NCBI GenBank assembly: GCA_024681275.1
Contig: JAILBD010000005.1
Location: forward strand, 1-11,070
Reading direction: 5' to 3'
From: Erysipelotrichaceae bacterium
GTDB taxonomy: Bacteria > Bacillota_I > Bacilli_A > Erysipelotrichales > Erysipelotrichaceae
Length of the DNA stretch: 11,070 nucleotides
Made by a program: the position numbers and the translations under genes. Below the pieces are notes generated by a model. It ran no database searches. It worked only from the letters and a program-made list of their open reading frames with translations, and had not been told where the DNA came from. Shown piece by piece: positions 6,140 to 11,070 of the stretch. Each line of letters begins with the position of its first letter. The stretch's first letter is position 1.

Positions 6140-7243
6140 TTAATCTCTCGGCATATGGCCAGAGACGCTTCTGTCTTTGATCGGACTGACTTTTGTGTCG
6201 ATGCCGACCTTCTCACAAAGAAGCGCTGATAAGACCTGATACGGCGTGACATAGATGATCGTTGAAAGCAGATCATTGGTCCTGACGGAGTATTTCAGGT
6301 CTTTATCTGTGACTTCGATATCCTCACAGGTCGCCACAAAGACGTGTTCTGTGAAGACCCTGCGGTAATATGCGGAAATCTCAACCGCTCTTTTCAGTTC
6401 AAAATCACCTTCAGACGCGATCATGAACACATAGTTTTTGTCGTTATATGCGCGCAACGGCCCATGTATCTGTTCTTCTTGTTCGTAGTACATGCAAGGT
6501 CTTGCGTATGTCTCGAAGAATTTCAGTCTTCCTTCCTGTGCTGTCGGCCAGTTGTTTCCGTATCCGCAGATAGAGGACTTTTCCATCTTCAGGAATTCAT
6601 CCATGTTTCTGTTGACCCAGTCTTCACTTTCTTTGACTACGACAGGCATGTCTTCGATCAGTTTCCTGGCATCATTATCCAATTCTGCATATTCTTCTTC
6701 GCTGATGCGGCCAAGCGCCTTCGCAAGTTCGATTGCGATCAGATAGAACTGAAACAGCGTTTCACTGTATCCTCTTGTTTCCGGTCCGATCTCTTCCCGT
6801 TCGCAAAGCAGGTAGACCGTCTCATCCGCAAGCTTGGTGACCGGTGAAGCGACCGATTCGGTGACCGCTACTGTAAGATGGCCTTGAGCTTTCGCTTTTT
6901 TGATGGCATCGCATGTTGAGATGCTGTCACCGTGCTGTGTCAGACCGAAGACCGCGATCTGTTCGTTGTTGTAAACACTGCACGGGTTCGTTTTTTCGTG
7001 ATATGTGAACACGTTCGGTTCCGGTGCATACGCTTCGACTTTCACGATATCCATAAACATATTTCTCATGACCAGACTTGCATTATGAGATGTTCCGGAT
7101 CCCAGGAAGTATACTTTTTTGATGTCATTCGTTTTAAAGAAGTTTATCATCTGCGGGATGTATTCATTCTTATTGTCGTATGCTTTCTTCAATACGCGCG
7201 GTATGTCTCTGATGTGTCCGATCATTGAAAGAACTTCAGCCAT
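6140..7243 (-). CDS. Two-SIS-domain sugar-phosphate isomerase/deglycase (GlmS C-terminal-like)
   Basis: A 367-residue cytoplasmic enzyme related to the isomerase half of GlmS and to the AgaS/FrlB/GfrF-like enzymes found beside sugar PTS operons. Residue numbers here count from the ATG at 7249. The first SIS domain (about 45-175) has the phosphosugar-binding segments FLGSGTSHNAS (48-58) and GLTQHGDSIST (102-112). The second (about 225-350) has GYGNNWPTAQEGRLKFFE (229-246) and EEQIHGPL (258-265). Glu246 and His262 align with the isomerase Glu and ring-opening His of GlmS, and the C-terminal DRSVSG resembles its end. No glutaminase domain is present, so glutamine-dependent synthesis is unlikely; a catabolic role on the phosphosugar delivered by the divergent PTS fits better. 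The exact substrate cannot be read from the sequence. AGGAGG lies 3 nt before the ATG at 7249 but 9 nt before the one at 7243, so 7243 is the better start. Confidence 0.88.
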   Translation of the reverse strand: MAEVLSMIGHIRDIPRVLKKAYDNKNEYIPQMINFFKTNDIKKVYFLGSGTSHNASLVMRNMFMDIVKVEAYAPEPNVFTYHEKTNPCSVYNNEQIAVFGLTQHGDSISTCDAIKKAKAQGHLTVAVTESVASPVTKLADETVYLLCEREEIGPETRGYSETLFQFYLIAIELAKALGRISEEEYAELDNDARKLIEDMPVVVKESEDWVNRNMDEFLKMEKSSICGYGNNWPTAQEGRLKFFETYARPCMYYEQEEQIHGPLRAYNDKNYVFMIASEGDFELKRAVEISAYYRRVFTEHVFVATCEDIEVTDKDLKYSVRTNDLLSTIIYVTPYQVLSALLCEKVGIDTKVSPIKDRSVSGHMPRD

Positions 7244-7273
7244 TATCATTTTCCTCCTATATATTTAATGGAT

Positions 7274-7286
7274 AAGTATTAGCGCA
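7274..7286. repeat. AAGTATTAGCGCA box at the sis transcription start
   Basis: Copy of the AAGTATAGCGC repeat with one inserted T. It falls where the minus-strand sis promoter should initiate (about 7285), a position that would suit a repressor site. Confidence 0.45.
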
Positions 7287-7291
7287 TTTTT

Positions 7292-7320
7292 ATTATATGG
7301 TATAAAACTCCGTTTGTAAA
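7292..7320 (-). promoter_or_regulatory. SigA-type promoter of the sis-gntR operon
   Basis: On the minus strand, TTTACA (7320-7315) and TATAAT (7297-7292) are separated by 17 nt. Transcription should start near 7285, giving a leader of about 40 nt that ends in AGGAGG before the sis gene. Confidence 0.75.
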
Positions 7321-7326
7321 GGAAAA

Positions 7327-7381
7327 GTATATACAAATATTGCGATAAATGTATATATTAGGTGTTGACATCTGTATATAT
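7327..7381. promoter_or_regulatory. Three regularly spaced GTATATA(C/T) boxes, candidate GntR operators
   Basis: GTATATAC (7327-7334, palindromic), GTATATAT (7351-7358) and GTATATAT (7374-7381) have start-to-start distances of 24 and 23 bp, close to two helical turns. The first lies just upstream of the sis -35 and the third lies in the spacer of the PTS promoter, so a protein bound here could control both arms. Several HutC-type regulators bind similar AT-rich palindromes, for example TreR at TTGTATATACAA. The assignment to this GntR protein is inference. Confidence 0.45.
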
Positions 7382-7393
7382 TTATGGTTAAAT
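7365..7393 (+). promoter_or_regulatory. SigA-type promoter of the PTS operon
   Basis: A consensus -35, TTGACA (7365-7370), is followed after 17 nt by TTAAAT (7388-7393), a weaker -10. Initiation is expected near 7400, about 35 nt before the EIIB start codon. Confidence 0.7.
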
Positions 7394-7401
7394 AGGTTCG
7401 T

Positions 7402-7413
7402 AAGTATAGCGCA
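7402..7413. repeat. AAGTATAGCGCA box at the PTS transcription start
   Basis: An 11-base match to the copy at 5295-5305, and 12 bases apart from one inserted T to the copy at 7274-7286. It covers about +2 to +13 of the predicted PTS transcript, mirroring the placement of the sis copy. Confidence 0.45.
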
Positions 7414-7434
7414 CAGAAAAAGGAGGGGATAATC

Positions 7435-7938
7435 ATGGTAGAACTAGTGAGAGTAGATGGCAGATTGATCCATGGAATGGTCGCAGTCACGTGGTGCGGG
7501 GTCTTGCATCCCGATATCCTGGCAGTTGCCAATGATGCTGCAGCAAACGATGAGATCCACAAGATGACTCTCAAGCTGGCGAAACCAGGCAATGTTGAAC
7601 AGTGTTTAGTTTGGACACTTGACAGGGCGGTTGAAAAACTGCAGGAACAGAAGTTTATCAAAAAGAAGGTTTTCCTTACTGTTGCGACTGTTGAGGATGC
7701 CCACTATATCATCACCAGAGTACCGACGATCAAAAAACTGAATATCGGTCCTGAAGTTGATGGTGAGAAGGGGAGAGATACGACAGGCAAGACAGAGATC
7801 AGCAGCGGTGTATATACTTCACCTGAAAAGTTTGCGCTGCTGAAAGAGTTGCATGACAAAGGGGTAGAGGTGTTTGCACAGATCACTCCGGCTATGTCAA
7901 AAACTGATTTTACAGAATTTGCAAAGAAATTCGAATAA
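7435..7938 (+). CDS. PTS mannose-family EIIB component
   Basis: A 167-residue cytoplasmic phosphocarrier of the mannose/fructose/sorbose (Man) PTS family. The active-site segment RVDGRLIHGMVAVTW contains the phosphorylatable His at residue 13. The usual family residue after HG is Gln (HGQV); here it is Met, a conservative departure that I have seen no reason to call inactivating. The rest follows the family, with VANDAAANDEIHKMTLKLA, then LNIGP and a helical C-terminus. EIIB takes phosphate from an EIIA of the same family and passes it to the sugar as EIIC/EIID import it. AGGAGG at 7422-7427 lies 7 nt before the ATG, a strong ribosome site. It is the first gene of the operon, 15 nt ahead of EIIC. 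The residues that would name the sugar cannot be read reliably, so no gene symbol is given. Confidence 0.93.
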   Translation: MVELVRVDGRLIHGMVAVTWCGVLHPDILAVANDAAANDEIHKMTLKLAKPGNVEQCLVWTLDRAVEKLQEQKFIKKKVFLTVATVEDAHYIITRVPTIKKLNIGPEVDGEKGRDTTGKTEISSGVYTSPEKFALLKELHDKGVEVFAQITPAMSKTDFTEFAKKFE

Positions 7939-7953
7939 AGGAGAGATGAAATC

Positions 7954-8697
7954 ATGGTTTTTAAAGCGTTTTTAGTTGCTCTGGTGGCTTTTTACGGCCG
8001 TATTGAGCAGGGCTGGTTCGGTCAGCAGATGATTGCCAGACCGATCTGGTTATGTACCCTTGTCGGATTGCTGTTAGGCGATCTCAAGCAGGGTATCATC
8101 ATTGGCGGAACACTTGAACTTATCTGGGCCGGTGTCGTTCAGGTCGGTGCTACACCAACGGAAGTCGTTACCGGTTCTACTGTTGCCTGCGGTCTGGCTA
8201 TCCTGAATAATCTGTCAGTCGCAGAAGCAGTCACGATCGCTATTCCTGTAGGCCTTCTGGCCACAGTGCTCAATGAACTGAACGGTACCCTCGTCATGAT
8301 GACGTGGTCACCTTTGGCAAACAGGGCGGTTGAAGAATGCGATACCAAAAAGATCTGGTGGTGCGGTATCGGCGGTGAGCTGACAAGAGCCACTTTACTG
8401 GCAACCGCTACATTCATCGCTGTTTCTGCGGGAAGCGTTGCAGTCAATGCTGTTATCGGCGCGATTCCTGACAAGATCAGGCTTGGTCTGTCAAACGCCA
8501 GCAAGATCCTGCCGGCTATCGGTATTGCCGTTCTGATGCAGTTCTCGTTCGATATGAAATATGTGGGCTTCTTTATCCTGGGCTTCATGCTGCCGACTTT
8601 CCTGGGTTTCAATTCAGTTGCTTGTGCTCTGGCTGGCGTTTCAGCAGCTCTCATTTATTACTTCCTGAAGCCTGACACAATAGAGGAGGATGACTAA
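7954..8697 (+). CDS. PTS mannose-family EIIC component (membrane)
   Basis: A 247-residue inner-membrane permease subunit. It has the family's conserved N-terminal half, with RPIWLCTLVGLLLGDLKQG (29-47) and GGTLELIWAGVVQVGATPT (51-69), the substrate-channel motif of Man-type EIIC proteins. Hydrophobic segments are visible at about 3-15, 30-42, 47-64, 74-88, 92-108, 144-170, 185-197 and 203-239. The acidic tail DTIEEDD is probably cytoplasmic. With EIID it forms the sugar-translocating complex served by EIIB. AAGGAGA overlaps the EIIB stop codon and sits about 9 nt before the ATG. The 3' end contains the Shine-Dalgarno for EIID. Length and motifs are complete. Confidence 0.93.
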   Translation: MVFKAFLVALVAFYGRIEQGWFGQQMIARPIWLCTLVGLLLGDLKQGIIIGGTLELIWAGVVQVGATPTEVVTGSTVACGLAILNNLSVAEAVTIAIPVGLLATVLNELNGTLVMMTWSPLANRAVEECDTKKIWWCGIGGELTRATLLATATFIAVSAGSVAVNAVIGAIPDKIRLGLSNASKILPAIGIAVLMQFSFDMKYVGFFILGFMLPTFLGFNSVACALAGVSAALIYYFLKPDTIEEDD

Positions 8698-8698
8698 A

Positions 8699-9514
8699 AT
8701 GTCTGAAAAGATCCAATTAACCAAGAAAGAATTGATGCCGGTATTCTGGCGTTCATACCAAGCATTAGGTTGTTACTCATATGATAAGCAGCAGGGTATT
8801 CCTTACCTGCGTGCAATGGTGCCGGTTTTAGAGAAGCTTTATCCGGATCAGGACAGATTCAGAGAAGCACTCAGAAGACACAACACGATGTTCAACACGA
8901 CTTGCGCGTTCGTTCCGTTCTGCTTAGGTATCTCCTGTGCCATGGAAGAGGAATACGCAAACGATACGACAGGAACGATGGATCCGGAGTCGATCGGTGC
9001 AGTCAAGATCGCTCTGATGGGTCCTTTGGCCGGTATCGGTGACAGCTTCTTCTGGGGCACCTTCAGACTGATCGCGTGCGGTATCGGCGCTCCGATGGCT
9101 GCTGAAGGCAATATCATCGGCGTTATCCTGTATCTGATCCTGAACCTGATCCCTTCGACTTTGACCCGCTGGTACGGTTTCAATCTCGGTTACAAGGGCG
9201 GAAGACAGTTCCTGGCAAGGATCCAGGCTGATGGGACCCTGGCAAAACTGACTGAAGCTTCCAGAGTTCTGGCAATGGTCGTCATCGGCGGCATGATCCC
9301 GCAGATCGTCAAATTCCCGTTGGCTCTGACTCTTGAAATGGGCGGCGGAACCTTCGTTTTACAGGATGTCGTCAATTCCATCATGCCAAACCTGCTGCCG
9401 CTGCTTCTGTCTCTTGGCGTATACAGGATGATCATGAAAGGGACCAAGACGAATATCCTCATCTTCGCCTTACTGGCTTTAGGTATCGTACTGACCCTTC
9501 TTGGAATCATGTAA
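8699..9514 (+). CDS. PTS mannose-family EIID component (membrane)
   Basis: The partner of EIIC in the Man-family transport complex, 271 residues. The N-terminal half is amphipathic and conserved (LTKKELMPVFWRSYQALGCY; YLRAMVPVLEKLYPD; RRHNTMFNTTCAFVPFCLGI), and the family hallmark KIALMGPLAGIGDSFFWGTF spans 103-122. Membrane segments follow at about 125-152, 189-210, 230-243 and 252-271. The start is placed at 8699: GAGGAGG (8683-8689) lies 9 nt upstream, whereas the in-frame ATG at 8690 directly abuts it. The EIIC stop is only one base before this ATG, so the two are translationally coupled. EIID closes the operon; a strong terminator follows 6 nt later, leaving no room for an EIIA gene on this side. 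Confidence 0.93.
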   Translation: MSEKIQLTKKELMPVFWRSYQALGCYSYDKQQGIPYLRAMVPVLEKLYPDQDRFREALRRHNTMFNTTCAFVPFCLGISCAMEEEYANDTTGTMDPESIGAVKIALMGPLAGIGDSFFWGTFRLIACGIGAPMAAEGNIIGVILYLILNLIPSTLTRWYGFNLGYKGGRQFLARIQADGTLAKLTEASRVLAMVVIGGMIPQIVKFPLALTLEMGGGTFVLQDVVNSIMPNLLPLLLSLGVYRMIMKGTKTNILIFALLALGIVLTLLGIM

Positions 9515-9520
9515 TATAGC

Positions 9521-9548
9521 GAAGCGGTAGAAATACCGCTTCTTTCTT
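9521..9548 (+). terminator. Intrinsic terminator of the PTS operon
   Basis: GAAGCGGTA (9521-9529) and TACCGCTTC (9534-9542) form a perfect 9-bp stem closed by a GAAA tetraloop and followed by TTTCTT. It starts 6 nt after the EIID stop codon. Confidence 0.85.
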
Positions 9549-9555
9549 ACTCATT

Positions 9556-10233
9556 ATGAAAAGTGTCATTCTAACTATCATCATTCTGGCTGCCGCTGTC
9601 ATATCGTCGTCTGTGATCAGGCGTTTTTTCCTTGACCGGTTAAGCAGGCAGCTGTATGAAGCGGCGTATGTCAAAAAGGATAAGGAACTGTTTGAGATCC
9701 TGATCGCTTCTCCGCAGGCGCGAATGCTCATGTCTGATGTATCAAGAGATATCATGTCGCTGAATTTCCGGATCAGCATGGATGACAGGGAAATGGCAGT
9801 CAGGACCGCAGAAAGGCTCCTTAAGAAAAAGCTGAACCTGCAGGAAGCACAGAGCGTCTATCTCTCGGTCATCGCTTATCTTTGTGAAAAAGAAGATACA
9901 AAAGCGCTGGATTTCCTCACTGATATGAAAAACAGATTTCAGGATTCGAAGGATCTGAATACGATGCTGATGCTTTATGACTGTGAACTGACTTATGATG
10001 TGTATATCAGAAAAGACACAGGCAGGATCAGGGATCTGGAGGAGCTGATCTCAACGGATATCGATCCTGAGAGCAAGGCGGTCTATCAGTATCGTCTGGC
10101 TAAACTGTATCATTATGAAGGTGATAAAGAAAAAGCGGTACAGCTTCTGAATGAAGCCAAAGACAATACGAAAAATGACGGTGCCAGAAAAAAGATCGAC
10201 AGGATCTTGAGCGGCGATTGGGACAGATTATGA
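9556..10233 (+). CDS. Membrane-anchored alpha-helical (TPR-like) protein of unknown function
   Basis: A 225-residue protein with one N-terminal hydrophobic helix (about 4-20, VILTIIILAAAVISSSV) followed by RR, which by the positive-inside rule places the rest in the cytoplasm. The remainder is helical and shows repeat-like helix pairs: SRQLYEAAYVKKDKELFEIL, AVRTAERLLKKKLNLQEAQS, and near the end VYQYRLAKLYHYEGDKEKAV with LLNEAKDN, which fits the TPR pattern. No catalytic motif is visible. No Shine-Dalgarno precedes the ATG, and the gene begins only 7 nt after the PTS terminator tract, so its promoter is unclear. Its TGA overlaps the ATG of the next gene (ATGA), implying translational coupling with the HAD phosphatase. 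A scaffold role is possible but unproven. Confidence 0.8.
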   Translation: MKSVILTIIILAAAVISSSVIRRFFLDRLSRQLYEAAYVKKDKELFEILIASPQARMLMSDVSRDIMSLNFRISMDDREMAVRTAERLLKKKLNLQEAQSVYLSVIAYLCEKEDTKALDFLTDMKNRFQDSKDLNTMLMLYDCELTYDVYIRKDTGRIRDLEELISTDIDPESKAVYQYRLAKLYHYEGDKEKAVQLLNEAKDNTKNDGARKKIDRILSGDWDRL

Positions 10234-10940
10234 TAAAAGGCTTGCTGTTTGACCTTGATGGTGTGCTTCTGGATACCGAGATGTGGCATATCAGACTGGA
10301 TGAAAAATGTCTGAAAGACCTCGGATATGACGATGTCGATCCGATGGTTTTCGTACATCTGATCGGTGCAGGAAAAGGGATGGATCCCTGGGAAGCGATC
10401 TACAGGCAGCTCCCGGAAGAATACAGGAAAAAAGGGTTCAAGGAAGAATTCAGATCATATAAAATGTCTCAGTTTGATTTTCCGCCGTTTAAGGAACTGA
10501 TCTTTCCCGAAGTCAGAAATACTTTGAAGAGACTGAAAGAAGAAGGCTATCTGATGGCGTGCTGTTCAAGCAGCAGACCGGAATACATACATAAAGCATT
10601 AAAGGACTGTGAGATCTCTGAATACTTTGATGTGGTCCTTTCCGGACATGATTTCGTTGCCAGCAAACCGGATCCGGAGATCTATCTGACTGCCATGAGA
10701 AGACTTGGTCTGAACGCTGATGAATGTATGGTCATCGAGGATTCACCATATGGCATTAAAGCAGGCAAAAATGCCGGAATGGCTGTTTCATGCATAAAGG
10801 ATCATCATTTCAATATGGATCAGTCTGAAGCAGACTATATGTTTGATGATCTGGAAGGATTATACACCCTTTTGCAAGGAACACAGGAAAAAGATCCAAG
10901 TCAGATAATGGGCCAATGCTTAGTTCCGTATTTTGAATAA
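10230..10940 (+). CDS. HAD-superfamily hydrolase, beta-phosphoglucomutase-like phosphatase
   Basis: A 236-residue cytoplasmic HAD subfamily IA enzyme. Motif I is DLDGVLLDTE (nucleophile D8, acid/base D10), motif II is the Ser in CCSSSRPE (about 113), motif III is the Lys in SKPDPEIY (K146), and motif IV is VIEDSPYGIKAG (E170, D171). A helical cap lies between motifs I and II (about 18-90). These features define small-molecule phosphatases and phosphomutases acting on sugar phosphates; the exact substrate is not readable. The cap lacks an obvious beta-phosphoglucomutase signature, so a phosphatase is likelier than a mutase. The start is the ATG at 10230, which overlaps the previous stop as ATGA; an in-frame TTG at 10218 is less likely. 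It may share a function with the membrane-anchored protein upstream. Confidence 0.9.
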   Translation: MIKGLLFDLDGVLLDTEMWHIRLDEKCLKDLGYDDVDPMVFVHLIGAGKGMDPWEAIYRQLPEEYRKKGFKEEFRSYKMSQFDFPPFKELIFPEVRNTLKRLKEEGYLMACCSSSRPEYIHKALKDCEISEYFDVVLSGHDFVASKPDPEIYLTAMRRLGLNADECMVIEDSPYGIKAGKNAGMAVSCIKDHHFNMDQSEADYMFDDLEGLYTLLQGTQEKDPSQIMGQCLVPYFE

Positions 10941-10967
10941 GACCGATCATTGTTTTAAAACAAAACG

Positions 10968-10996
10968 AGCCATCGCATCAGAGCAATGGCTTTTTT
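10968..10996 (+). terminator. Intrinsic terminator after the HAD gene
   Basis: AGCCATCGC (10968-10976) pairs with GCAATGGCT (10983-10991) with one mismatch, 6-nt loop, followed by a TTTTTT tract. The palindrome TTGTTTTAAAACAA (10950-10963) lies just before it. Nothing recognisable follows to the window end. Confidence 0.75.
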
Positions 10997-11070
10997 GATC
11001 TGTAAAAACAGAATCACGAGGATCCTGTAAATGACATACCAGATATTCTATTTATACGCCTGAGAAGTAT

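Noticed and set aside
6344..6847. A 167-codon plus-strand frame antisense to the SIS gene
   Set aside because: Its residues (runs of Phe, Val, Cys) are what the complement of a real gene gives; the SIS frame has family motifs and a strong ribosome site.
8139..8654. A 171-codon minus-strand frame opposite EIIC
   Set aside because: It is a shadow of the EIIC frame; the composition (Ala, Thr, Arg-rich, no domain) and lack of a ribosome site argue against a gene.

Overview
The window looks like a chromosomal segment of a low-to-moderate GC Firmicute. The operons carry strong Shine-Dalgarno sequences, promoters look SigA-like, terminators are intrinsic, and there is a mannose-family PTS with a GntR/HutC regulator. 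The style would fit an Erysipelotrichia-like gut bacterium, but that assignment is an impression and not a proven placement.

Left part (about 270-4740) is visibly more AT-rich than its surroundings and reads as an accessory island. Its main gene encodes a 1001-residue protein that appears to join an N-terminal WYL-like domain, a complete superfamily 1 (Upf1-like) helicase and a C-terminal DUF2726-type nuclease fold. An intrinsic terminator follows, then a small Cro/C1-type HTH protein with its own terminator, a perfect 16-bp palindrome, and a small PD-(D/E)XK protein of the RecB/Cas4 (QxxxY) type. The last gene shows signs of a one-base frameshift at its 5' end. The island is edged by broken genes: a possible minus-strand C-terminal fragment before the HTH gene, and a start-less remnant of a surface protein directly after the nuclease stop codon. 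At the extreme left is the 5' part of a minus-strand gene of unknown function, divergent from the helicase.

Middle part (5261-9548) is a carbohydrate-uptake locus built around a divergent promoter region at 7250-7434. To the left run a two-SIS-domain sugar-phosphate enzyme and a GntR/UTRA regulator. To the right run EIIB, EIIC and EIID of a mannose-family PTS. Both arms have recognisable promoters with 17-bp spacers and both end in strong intrinsic terminators. No EIIA is present. The simplest reading is that the PTS imports and phosphorylates an amino sugar or sugar-amine conjugate, the SIS enzyme isomerises or deglycates it in the cytoplasm, and the GntR protein senses the phosphosugar. Two families of short repeats in the promoter region are candidate operators.

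Right part (9556-10996) holds a translationally coupled pair: a membrane-anchored alpha-helical protein of unknown function and a HAD phosphatase of the beta-phosphoglucomutase type, closed by a terminator. No tRNA, rRNA, CRISPR array or insertion sequence was recognised.
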